Below, piece after piece: positions 7,835-14,982 of a DNA stretch of 64,000 nucleotides; the stretch's first letter is position 1, and the number at the start of each line of letters is the position of its first letter. Made by a program: the position numbers and the translations under genes. Under the pieces are notes generated by a model, which saw nothing but the letters and a program-made list of their open reading frames with translations, did no database searches and was not told where the DNA came from. The stretch is from Cedecea sp000277545 (lineage in GTDB: Bacteria; Pseudomonadota; Gammaproteobacteria; Enterobacterales; Enterobacteriaceae). Location: NCBI GenBank assembly GCA_050847315.1, contig CP193791.1; one strand, 5' to 3'.

Positions 7835-8479
7835 TTATTCGCTAGCGGGAATCGCCGCTGCTATTGCCGCTTCACGGCTAGCCAGCACGCGTTCAACGGT
7901 GTCGACAATTGCCTGGGTCTGCGGGTCAATTTCAATGTTCACGCGCTGCCCCAGTTTTTTAGCACCAAGCGTAGTGCGCTCCAGTGTTTCAGGGATCAGA
8001 TGCACGCAAAAACGCGTGGCGGTCACCTCGCCCACCGTCAGGCTAATCCCGTCGATGCCCACATAACCTTTATAAAGGATATATTTCATCAGGGTCTTAT
8101 CCTGGATCTTAAACCAGATTTGGCGGTTATTTTCTGAGGTCAGAATTTTTGAAATTTCGGCCGTGGTCATAATATGACCCGACATTAAATGTCCGCCGAT
8201 TTCGTCATTAAATTTGGCAGCACGCTCAACGTTCACGCTGTCGCCCACGCTTAGCTCACCGAGGTTGGTGATGCGCAACGTCTCTTTCATCAAATCAAAG
8301 CTAACGTGATTGCCGTTGATTTCGGTTACCGTCAGGCAGCAGCCGTTATGCGCCACCGAAGCCCCGGTTTCGAGGTCTGGCAGCATTTCAGTCGGCATAT
8401 CAATAACGTGGGTGCGGAAATTCGGTTTCTCATCGATGGAAATCAGGGTCGCCGTGCCCTGCACAATACCTGTAAACAT
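7835..8479 (-). CDS. ribE: Riboflavin synthase, alpha subunit
   Basis: The 214-residue protein joins two lumazine-binding half-domains: residues 1-95, starting MFTGIVQGTATL, and roughly residues 96-200, starting GGHLMSGHIM. It catalyses dismutation of two 6,7-dimethyl-8-ribityllumazine molecules to riboflavin and a pyrimidinedione. The E. coli gene is called ribC or ribE. As in E. coli it is divergent from mdtK. The acidic/Ala-rich tail (AAIAAAIPASE) is typical of enterobacterial forms. Confidence 0.96.
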   Translation of the reverse strand: MFTGIVQGTATLISIDEKPNFRTHVIDMPTEMLPDLETGASVAHNGCCLTVTEINGNHVSFDLMKETLRITNLGELSVGDSVNVERAAKFNDEIGGHLMSGHIMTTAEISKILTSENNRQIWFKIQDKTLMKYILYKGYVGIDGISLTVGEVTATRFCVHLIPETLERTTLGAKKLGQRVNIEIDPQTQAIVDTVERVLASREAAIAAAIPASE

Positions 8480-8656
8480 CTAAAAACTCCTGGCAATTCG
8501 CAGACGGTAACGCTACCGCCATTAACAGACATTTTCGCACTTTAGCAGTTGGAAAATCAGCTTGCCAGTGCGGGGCGTGCGCTGGCTCTATTTTTGACTG
8601 GCGTATAAATAAACTCCCGCTACAATAGACTGGTTATTTCCCCAGTTCATCTTCTT

Positions 8657-8680
8657 GCTGCCTGTTTTGGCGGCTTTTTT
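8657..8680 (+). promoter_or_regulatory. Terminator-like hairpin in the mdtK leader
   Basis: The ribE-mdtK interval (8480-8716) contains a 6-bp stem (gctgcc / ggcggc, one G-T pair) and then six T residues, ending 36 bp before the mdtK start. A possible -10 element TACAAT lies at 8621-8626, upstream of the hairpin. That geometry would place the hairpin inside the mdtK transcript, as in an attenuator. Confidence 0.5.
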
Positions 8681-8716
8681 AGTCTCTCATACATATAAAA
8701 ATAATCAGGTGTAATC

Positions 8717-10090
8717 ATGCAGAAGTACCTCACCGAAGCTCGCCAGCTCCTTGCCCTGGCGATACCTGTCATCATCGCGCAGGTCGCTCAAACTGCAATG
8801 GGATTCGTCGATACCGTGATGGCCGGTGGCTACAGCGCCACCGACATGGCCGCCGTGGCGATCGGCACCTCCATCTGGCTGCCCGCCATTCTGTTCGGCC
8901 ACGGGCTACTATTGGCCTTAACGCCAACCGTTGCGCAACTCAACGGTTCGGCGCGACGTGACCGCATTGCGCACCAGGTTCGCCAGGGGTTCTGGCTGGC
9001 TGGCATGGTTTCCGTGCTGGTGATGGTGGTGTTGTGGAACGCGGGCCACATCATTCACGCTATGCACAATATCGATCCTGAACTGGCGGATAAAGCCGTT
9101 CGCTATCTCCGAGCGCTGCTCTGGGGTGCGCCAGGTTACCTGTTCTTCCAGGTAGGACGTAACCAGTGCGAAGGCCTGGCCAAAACCAAGCCAGGTATGG
9201 TGATGGGCTTTATCGGCCTGCTGGTCAATATTCCGGTCAACTACGTCTTCATTTATGGCCATTTCGGCATGCCCGAACTGGGCGGCGTGGGCTGCGGCGT
9301 GGCAACGGCGGCGGTATACTGGGTGATGTTCTTCAGCATGCTGTCTTACATCAAAAAAGCGCGTTCGATGCGCGACATCAAAAACCCGGAAGGTTTCAGC
9401 AAGCCGGACTGGGCGGTGGTCAAGCGCCTGAGCCAGCTCGGACTGCCGATTGCCCTGGCGTTGTTCTTCGAAGTTACGCTGTTTGCCGTTGTCGCCCTGC
9501 TGGTTTCCCCGCTGGGTATCACCGACGTTGCCGGGCACCAGATTGCCCTCAACTTCAGCTCGCTGATGTTTGTGCTGCCGCTCTCTTTAGGGGCCGCGGT
9601 GACTATTCGCGTCGGTTTCCGTCTTGGGCAGGGCTCAACCCTGGATGCACAAATCGCCGCCCGCACCGGGGTTGGCGTGGCCATTTGCCTGGCGATGTGC
9701 ACCGCGTTGTTTACCGTTATTTTCCGGGAGCACATTGCTCTGCTGTACAACGACAATCCGGCAGTTGTCGCGCTGGCGGCGCATCTGATGCTGCTGGCGG
9801 CCATTTACCAGATATCCGACTCAATCCAGGTGATTGGCAGCGGCGTTCTGCGTGGCTACAAAGATACCCGCTCGATCTTCTTTATTACGTTCATCGCGTA
9901 CTGGGTGCTGGGGCTGCCAGCCGGCTATATTCTGGGGCTAACCGACTGGGTCGTCGAACCGATGGGCCCGGCCGGGTTCTGGATCGGCTTTATTATCGGC
10001 CTGACTTCCGCCGCGATCATGATGATGTTGCGTATGCGTTGGCTGCAGCGTCAGCCTTCCGTCACAATCCTGCAGCGCGCCGCGCGTTAA
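8717..10090 (+). CDS. mdtK: Multidrug efflux pump MdtK (NorM, MATE family)
   Basis: This 457-residue inner-membrane protein has the 12-helix, two-bundle architecture of MATE transporters. Helix 1 carries the pattern LAIPVIIAQVAQTAMGFVDTVMAG, shared by NorM/MdtK proteins. These pumps use Na+ or H+ gradients to export fluoroquinolones, dyes and other cations. Length equals E. coli MdtK, and the neighbours (divergent ribE, tRNA-Val downstream) are conserved. Confidence 0.96.
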   Translation: MQKYLTEARQLLALAIPVIIAQVAQTAMGFVDTVMAGGYSATDMAAVAIGTSIWLPAILFGHGLLLALTPTVAQLNGSARRDRIAHQVRQGFWLAGMVSVLVMVVLWNAGHIIHAMHNIDPELADKAVRYLRALLWGAPGYLFFQVGRNQCEGLAKTKPGMVMGFIGLLVNIPVNYVFIYGHFGMPELGGVGCGVATAAVYWVMFFSMLSYIKKARSMRDIKNPEGFSKPDWAVVKRLSQLGLPIALALFFEVTLFAVVALLVSPLGITDVAGHQIALNFSSLMFVLPLSLGAAVTIRVGFRLGQGSTLDAQIAARTGVGVAICLAMCTALFTVIFREHIALLYNDNPAVVALAAHLMLLAAIYQISDSIQVIGSGVLRGYKDTRSIFFITFIAYWVLGLPAGYILGLTDWVVEPMGPAGFWIGFIIGLTSAAIMMMLRMRWLQRQPSVTILQRAAR

Positions 10091-10100
10091 TTAAACAACA

Positions 10101-10127
10101 GTAGCCGCATCCGCGGCTACTTTCTCT
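10101..10127 (+). terminator. Terminator after mdtK
   Basis: A perfect 8-bp stem (gtagccgc / gcggctac) with a 4-nt loop is followed by TTTCTCT. Confidence 0.85.
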
Positions 10128-10187
10128 CCATTCTGCGCAGATGCTCGGCAATCGTGTGAAATCTGGAATAAAATTGCGAGTTTTCCC

Positions 10188-10216
10188 TTGCAAGCCCCGA
10201 GGTGTATCGCTAATAT
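10188..10216 (+). promoter_or_regulatory. Promoter of the tRNA-Val pair
   Basis: A -35 element TTGCAA and a -10 element TAATAT are separated by exactly 17 bp. The start point would fall in a GC-rich CGTCCCCGC discriminator, typical of stringently controlled stable-RNA promoters. Confidence 0.8.
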
Positions 10217-10241
10217 TCGTCCCCGCTGTCGCCAAGACAAC

Positions 10242-10324
10242 AATGCGTTCATAGCTCAGTTGGTTAGAGCACCACCTTGACATGGTGGGGGTCGTTGGTT
10301 CGAGTCCAATTGAACGCACCATTT
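10242..10324 (+). repeat. Left copy of 83-bp direct repeat containing tRNA-Val
   Basis: The first tRNA-Val plus 3 bp on each side is identical to 14532-14614. The two copies bracket 4.2 kb that includes a second, slightly different tRNA-Val and the accessory genes up to 14.3 kb. Confidence 0.85.
10245..10321 (+). tRNA. valV: tRNA-Val (anticodon GAC), copy 1
   Basis: The 77-nt cloverleaf starts GCGTTCATAGCTCAG and ends in an encoded CCA. The anticodon stem-loop CCACC-TTGACAT-GGTGG gives anticodon GAC, which reads GUC and GUU valine codons. The acceptor stem GCGTTCA pairs with TGAACGC. It corresponds to E. coli valV, which also follows mdtK. Confidence 0.97.
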
Positions 10325-10338
10325 TCAAATATATCAGT

Positions 10339-10415
10339 GCGTCCGTAGCTCAGTTGGTTAGAGCACCACCTTGACATGGTGGGGGTCGGTGGTTCGAGTC
10401 CACTCGGACGCACCA
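10339..10415 (+). tRNA. valW: tRNA-Val (anticodon GAC), copy 2
   Basis: The 77-nt gene starts GCGTCCGTAGCTCAG and carries the same GAC anticodon loop. It differs from copy 1 in the compensated acceptor stem (GCGTCCG / CGGACGC) and T stem. It lies 17 bp after copy 1 and is probably co-transcribed with it. The order equals E. coli valV-valW. Confidence 0.97.
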
Positions 10416-10615
10416 TATTTGCTAAAGCAGTTCCCTTCTTTAACCCGCTTTTCTTCAAGCTGATAAATTCCAAATTTCTTTTTTACACGCAAGCCCGTAG
10501 CGCATGAAAACGTCATTTTTAGCGTTTTGAGCGTCCGCCGGTGTTTGGGGATGCGAAAACCCGAAAGGTTGCATATCATAAAGCGAGTCATTCACTAAAC
10601 CACGACAGGTAACTT

Positions 10616-10756
10616 ATGGAAATCGATCTCAATAATCTGGTGTTTTCCGGATTAGATGAAGCCGAAGTGCGCAACGCCGAGCGCCAGGAAGACGCAGACA
10701 AAAAAGCTAAGGCCGTTGTGGCCGATGACGACTGCGGCGACGCCTGCAAAATCTGA
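10616..10756 (+). CDS. 46-residue acidic peptide ending in a Cys motif
   Basis: I do not recognise this gene with certainty. The product has 46 residues: an N-terminal part beginning MEIDLNNLVFSGLDEAEVRN, a charged Ala/Lys/Asp middle, and the C-terminus DDDCGDACKI with two Cys spaced by three residues. The reading frame is compact and starts after an AGG-containing ribosome site. A strong terminator begins 2 bp after the stop, as for a real short gene. A conserved leader-like half plus a Cys-bearing tail is the layout of ribosomally made, modified peptides, but no modifying enzyme lies nearby. It could also be a small metal-binding or regulatory protein. Confidence 0.7.
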   Translation: MEIDLNNLVFSGLDEAEVRNAERQEDADKKAKAVVADDDCGDACKI

Positions 10757-10757
10757 T

Positions 10758-10787
10758 AAAAAACCGGCTTACTCAGCCGGTTTTTTT
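10758..10787. terminator. Terminator after the 46-residue peptide gene
   Basis: A perfect 9-bp stem (aaaccggct / agccggttt) with a 5-nt loop is flanked by A and T runs, so it can serve both the peptide gene and the convergent RidA-like gene. Confidence 0.9.
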
Positions 10788-10790
10788 ATG

Positions 10791-11189
10791 TTACGCCGTT
10801 CTTCTCACGGCAATACATTTCACTTCCACCAGCAGCCCCGGGCGAGCCAGTTCAGACACGCCGACGCAGGTCCAGGCACAGTGTCCCCGCGGAAACAGTT
10901 CGTCTTTCACCTCCCGAAAAACAGCCATGTGTTCTTTCATGTCTACGTGATAAGTAGTCATTTCCACAACGTCTTCAAAGTTGCAGCCCGCGGCCTGAAG
11001 GACCAGACGCAGGTTTTCCCAGCAGGCCATAAACTGCGCCCTTGGGTCAGCTATCACCTGTAAATCAGGCGTGCGCCCAACCTGCCCGGCACAATAAACC
11101 GTGTTACCTACCACCACCGCAGGTGCATATCCCGCCCGTTCAGCAAGTACTTGCATGGAAGGCGGCATAATAATTTCTCTGTCTGACAC
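10791..11189 (-). CDS. RidA/YjgF/YER057c family protein
   Basis: The 132-residue protein is a single RidA-type chorismate-mutase-like domain. RidA proteins are cytoplasmic trimers that deaminate reactive enamine/imine intermediates, and some act in specific catabolic pathways. The family pattern is visible in VVVGNTVYCAGQVG and in the later RPGLLVEVKCIAV. The canonical Arg of RidA (Arg105 in classic members) is not apparent in that last motif, so it may belong to another subgroup. The start is GTG with GGGAGAG 9 nt upstream. It lies 64 bp downstream of the esterase gene on the same strand, suggesting an operon. Confidence 0.82.
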   Translation of the reverse strand: MSDREIIMPPSMQVLAERAGYAPAVVVGNTVYCAGQVGRTPDLQVIADPRAQFMACWENLRLVLQAAGCNFEDVVEMTTYHVDMKEHMAVFREVKDELFPRGHCAWTCVGVSELARPGLLVEVKCIAVRRTA

Positions 11190-11253
11190 GACTGTCTCTC
11201 CCCATTATTTAAAGGCTCGCAATTCTCGCGCCTGCAGATGAATCATTTTTATC

Positions 11254-12186
11254 TCACCCGATGTTGACCGGGTTTAGCGCATCTTCGAAGAATCTTATCG
11301 CGTTTCGTAGCGCCTGGTCCGCCTCCGGCAATATCCCGGCAAACAAATGCCAGACGTGAAACATTTCCGGCCAAACTTCTAGAGTGGTACGAACCCGGCT
11401 CTCACTCATGTGGGATGCAAGGCGAATGGCGTCGCTCAGCATCACCTCGTTTTCACCAACCTGTATCAGCGTGGGAGAAAGGCCTTGTACATCGGCAAAA
11501 ACCGGAGAAGCATCCGGATGTGTGGGCAGCACTCCGGCAAGGAAACTTCGGGCCAGTTGGTTCAGGAAAGCTACACTGCATAAAGGGTCCAGCCCATCCC
11601 GCACCGTTGCAGATGCGCCGCTATGCGTTAAGTTAGCCCACGGTGAAATAGCTACTGCGGCGGCGGGTAATGCCAGGCCAGCACCGCGCGCTTTACGCAT
11701 CAGCGTGACAACCATCGCCCCACCGGCAGAATCCCCCGAAATCATCAGCGAGCGCGGGTTTGTACCCTGCTCAAGCAAGGCTCGGTAGGCCTGAAAGACA
11801 TCATCAATTGGCGTCGGGAAAGGAAACTCAGGCGCCTGACGATAATCTACCGCATATACTTTAGCCTTCAAGGCGCGAGCATAACGCCCAGTTAATCCCC
11901 GATAAGCTTCGACCCCACCGTGAACATAGCCTCCGCCATGAATATAAATCATCACCCGATCCTCAGTGACTTCCTCAGGCGTGACCAACATCGCACCAAT
12001 ACCGCCCAGGCTGGCATCGGCAAAGGTTACGCCCTCCACGGCAGGGAACAACTCATCCAGCTGCTTCACATAGTCAGCCCGAACTGCTTTCCAGTCAGCA
12101 TCAGACTGGCCATATACCTTCTTCACAACCGGCCCGGCGGCTTTTATCCAGCCCATAAGGGCTGCCTGTGCGTTATCAGGAAGCAT
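11254..12186 (-). CDS. Alpha/beta hydrolase, hormone-sensitive-lipase type
   Basis: The 310-residue protein is an esterase of the bacterial HSL family. The oxyanion motif HGGGYVHGG lies at residues 83-91 and the nucleophile Ser153 in GDSAGGA. The Asp/His part of the triad is likely in the EVMLSDA and FHVWHLF regions near the C-terminus. No signal peptide is seen, so the enzyme should be cytoplasmic and act on short-chain or lactone esters. The ATG follows GGAGAAATAA. It is divergent from the LysR gene, the usual layout for a regulator and its target. The substrate is not predictable. Confidence 0.85.
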   Translation of the reverse strand: MLPDNAQAALMGWIKAAGPVVKKVYGQSDADWKAVRADYVKQLDELFPAVEGVTFADASLGGIGAMLVTPEEVTEDRVMIYIHGGGYVHGGVEAYRGLTGRYARALKAKVYAVDYRQAPEFPFPTPIDDVFQAYRALLEQGTNPRSLMISGDSAGGAMVVTLMRKARGAGLALPAAAVAISPWANLTHSGASATVRDGLDPLCSVAFLNQLARSFLAGVLPTHPDASPVFADVQGLSPTLIQVGENEVMLSDAIRLASHMSESRVRTTLEVWPEMFHVWHLFAGILPEADQALRNAIRFFEDALNPVNIG

Positions 12187-12258
12187 TTATTTCTCCATTG
12201 TCTACTGTGATTAAACAAAAAAGATTATGCTTAATGATTTGACGAAAGAGGTTCGCCA

Positions 12259-13182
12259 ATGTCACTCCGCACAGGCACTAAAAGCCATTCAGACCTCGAT
12301 CTCGGCAGCCTGCGAGTTTTCGTGGCTATCGTGGAAAGCGGGAGCTTTGTCGCCGGAGGAAAGGCGCTGGGCTTAACCCGTTCCGCCGCAGGAAAAGCGA
12401 TTGCACGCCTTGAAGCACAGCTGGAAACGCGGCTATTTCATCGTACGACGAGAAGCGTCGCCCTGACCCGCGATGGCTACGGTTTTTATGAACGCTGCGC
12501 ACAGATTTTGCAGGATATTGAAGAAGCAGAGGCGAGTGTCCGGCAGAATTTTTCCAGCCCCGGCGGAGTGCTTCGGCTCAGCGTCCCGGAAACGTGGGGC
12601 AAAGTAGTGCTTCTGCCTTTTCTGAAGCACTTCATGGCGGCCTACCCGAGACTGGATATTGAAGTCAATTTCACCGACCGCGTGGTGGACCTCGTCGCGG
12701 AGGGGTTCGATCTCAGCCTCCGACTGGGTGATTTACCGAAAGATTCGCAGCTTATTGCACGAACCGTGCAGCGCATTCGCCCTCATCTGTTTGCTTCCCC
12801 AGACTACCTGGCCAGTTCAGGTATACCAGGTTCGCCAGAAGATCTTCGCCTTCACCAGCGGCTGATTTACGGCCTGAGCCCTCAAACGACAAACTGGACG
12901 CTGTTCACGGCCAGCAATGAGAGCGTGTTGGTTGAAGGGCACAGCAGGATCCGCTTCGACAGCGGAGAGGCTATTTGCGCCGCCGCTGTTGCAGGCTTAG
13001 GCATCGCTTTCCTGCCAGCTTTTCTCGTTGCCCGGGATGTCGCAGAGGGCACACTGGTGCCCGTACTGCCTGAATTAGGCGGCACACCATTGAGCGTGAA
13101 CGTGGTGTACCCTAATCGGAAACATCTGGCAGCCAAAGTGAGGTTGTTTATCGACAGCCTGGTGAAGCATATGGACCATTAA
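12259..13182 (+). CDS. LysR-type transcriptional regulator
   Basis: This 307-residue protein carries a LysR winged helix at residues 16-75 (LGSLRVFVAIVESGSFVAGGKALGLTRSAAGKAIARLE), then a linker and an effector-binding domain. It resembles the subfamily with DLSLRLGDLP and RTVQRIRPHLFASPDYL motifs, common in regulators of small catabolic or detoxification operons. It is separated by 72 bp from the divergent HSL-RidA pair, which it likely controls. A start with AGAGG 8 nt upstream is used. Confidence 0.88.
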   Translation: MSLRTGTKSHSDLDLGSLRVFVAIVESGSFVAGGKALGLTRSAAGKAIARLEAQLETRLFHRTTRSVALTRDGYGFYERCAQILQDIEEAEASVRQNFSSPGGVLRLSVPETWGKVVLLPFLKHFMAAYPRLDIEVNFTDRVVDLVAEGFDLSLRLGDLPKDSQLIARTVQRIRPHLFASPDYLASSGIPGSPEDLRLHQRLIYGLSPQTTNWTLFTASNESVLVEGHSRIRFDSGEAICAAAVAGLGIAFLPAFLVARDVAEGTLVPVLPELGGTPLSVNVVYPNRKHLAAKVRLFIDSLVKHMDH

Positions 13183-13218
13183 CAACATCCCGATGAAAGG
13201 ATTTGGGAATTACAGGAC

Positions 13219-14319
13219 CTAATCCTGCGCTCCTAACCCGGTGAATAACCCCAGCAGTTCCCGCGGCGCATCAGCCGCAAACCCCATGGCAAAATTCGCG
13301 GCAGACTCCTGCTGAAAACGAACGGTTCGTGCAGCCATTGCCTCCTGATATACCTTAAAAGCACCCTCCATGCTGGAAGGCTGGGAAATGATGGCATAGG
13401 CGAGATCGACGGCATCCGCCATCGCCAGATTCACGCCCTCCCCGGCAAAAGGTGACATAACATGCGCGGCATCACCAATCAGGGTCACATTTCCCGCTGC
13501 CTTCCAGAACTCCGCGGTAGGTAACACATAGATTGGCCTGGCAACCATCGGCCCCTCACTTTGCACTAACATCTCGCGGTAGCATTCGCCCCAGTCACGG
13601 AAGTGTTCAGCCAATTCATCACGAGTAAAGGTTCTGCGCGATTGCGCTTCCGGTACGGGTATGGCGGCATAGGCTGAAACCTCGTCTCCCGGTTCACAGT
13701 GAGCCATGATGCCCCGGCCTTCGCTCAGAGCAAACAACGACCCCTTGCCCATCAGCGCTTTCACCGCAGGATATTGCTGGCTTACGTTCGGGTAACGCAG
13801 CTCAACAAAGGTTATTCCGGAATAAAGCGGTTGCTGTCCCGTTAACAAAGGCCTGACTTTCGACCACGCACCATCGGCGCCTATCAGGGCATCACAAACA
13901 TGCGTACTGCCGTTCTCTAGCCGGAGAAGAAAGCCTGTGCCCTGTCGTTCGACGGACCTTACCCGACTGTTCCAACGAATGATCCCCTTGGGCAACGCCT
14001 CTATCACTAGTTTGCGCAACGCGCCGCGGTCGACTTCCGGGCGGGAGCCATCACCTTCATCCTGATACAAGATATGGCCGTTTTTATCACGCATCAGAGT
14101 TGCATCCGCCCCCTCCAACACCAGAGCCATTGCGGCTTCATACAATCCCGCCGCTCGAAGTGCAGGTTTACCCGTGCCTTCGTTCAGATTGAGCATGCCA
14201 CCCTGATGGCGTGAATCGAGAGAAGCATCAGCCTCGAAAATACAGACCGCAATACCCTGGCGGTGCAACATGTACGCCAGCAGCGGCCCCGCTACACCTG
14301 CGCCAAGAATGGTTATCAT
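13219..14319 (-). CDS. FAD-dependent monooxygenase, TetX-like
   Basis: The 366-residue protein is a group A flavin monooxygenase. The N-terminal FAD Rossmann motif GAGVAGPLLAYML is at residues 6-18, the second NAD(P)H/FAD motif ALIGADGAWSKVR near 140-152, and the third FAD motif IGDAAHVMSPFAGEGVN near 275-290. Segments such as QGGMLNLNEGTGKPALRAAGL and PEVDRGALRKLVIEALP align by eye with tetracycline-destroying TetX ([32 protein letters not shown]). Many such homologues are chromosomal hydroxylases without drug activity, so substrate is unknown. The start has GAGG 7 nt upstream. The gene is convergent to the LysR gene. Confidence 0.82.
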   Translation of the reverse strand: MITILGAGVAGPLLAYMLHRQGIAVCIFEADASLDSRHQGGMLNLNEGTGKPALRAAGLYEAAMALVLEGADATLMRDKNGHILYQDEGDGSRPEVDRGALRKLVIEALPKGIIRWNSRVRSVERQGTGFLLRLENGSTHVCDALIGADGAWSKVRPLLTGQQPLYSGITFVELRYPNVSQQYPAVKALMGKGSLFALSEGRGIMAHCEPGDEVSAYAAIPVPEAQSRRTFTRDELAEHFRDWGECYREMLVQSEGPMVARPIYVLPTAEFWKAAGNVTLIGDAAHVMSPFAGEGVNLAMADAVDLAYAIISQPSSMEGAFKVYQEAMAARTVRFQQESAANFAMGFAADAPRELLGLFTGLGAQD

Positions 14320-14531
14320 AAAAATGCCTCTGACTGTCGGAGAAGAAACGGTTTTATCAGCAGCCAGATTGAAATGCCAGCCAGAACAAGCATAAAAAGC
14401 TCAAACATTCACCGGACAGTTTCTACGGGGCTTGTCAACATCCCGATTGCCCGTCATAATGTTGTCACTTCTCACCAAAGAAGATAAAACAATAATCAAT
14501 TCAGTCTGTTATCGTTTTATAAATCGTATTA

Positions 14532-14614
14532 AATGCGTTCATAGCTCAGTTGGTTAGAGCACCACCTTGACATGGTGGGGGTCGTTGGTTCGAGTCCAAT
14601 TGAACGCACCATTT
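14532..14614 (+). repeat. Right copy of 83-bp direct repeat containing tRNA-Val
   Basis: Identical to 10242-10324. Identity stops 3 bp on either side of the tRNA, so the duplication coincides with the tRNA gene itself. Confidence 0.85.
14535..14611 (+). tRNA. tRNA-Val (anticodon GAC), copy 3
   Basis: The 77 nt are identical to copy 1, with encoded CCA and anticodon GAC. E. coli has only two such genes, both next to mdtK. This extra copy lies at the far end of the accessory block, just before the pykF control region. I see TATAAA 12 bp upstream but no convincing -35 element, so its expression is uncertain. Confidence 0.95.
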
Positions 14615-14740
14615 CTTTTTATTTTCATCATCTCTGAAAACGCTCAAACATCTGGCAACGCCCTGATAACAACTCGCTGTAAAACTGTGCACTCCGTCGC
14701 TGAATCAACGGTTTTGATTCCTTTTCCAGCCAGATTTATC

Positions 14741-14774
14741 TATACTACGCCCGTTCTTAACTTGAATGGTTTCA
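14741..14774 (+). promoter_or_regulatory. pykF promoter -10 element and Cra (FruR) operator
   Basis: A -10 element TATACT (14741-14746) is followed by TGAATGGTTTCA (14763-14774), the Cra operator form found at E. coli pykF. Placement just after the start point fits repression under gluconeogenic growth. The remaining interval from 14612 to 14982 is a leader of about 200 nt with no gene. Confidence 0.75.
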
Positions 14775-14982
14775 GCTCATTGGACTCCTTTTTTATACAA
14801 CAACATCGTCTAACGCTTTCCCCTGCTGAACCACAAGCACACTTTCCTCTGCACGCTTTATTTCTGTCACCTATCCTTACCAGGTGCCACTTTCAACACC
14901 ACAGTATTCTTTTAAGCTCCGGCAGCCCGGTCTCCCGGAACACGATTTCAACATTCCTCCTCAACTTATAGATAAGACTGTC

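Noticed and set aside
10062..10591. Three overlapping minus-strand open frames across the tRNA-Val genes
   Set aside because: They translate tRNA sequence (repeated 'TRTNDPHHVKVVL'-like segments), a common artefact of open tRNA complements.
13183..14460. The word AACATCCCGAT occurs on both sides of the monooxygenase gene (near 13188 and 14437)
   Set aside because: Only 11 bp, not flanked by further similarity or by mobile-element features; likely chance.
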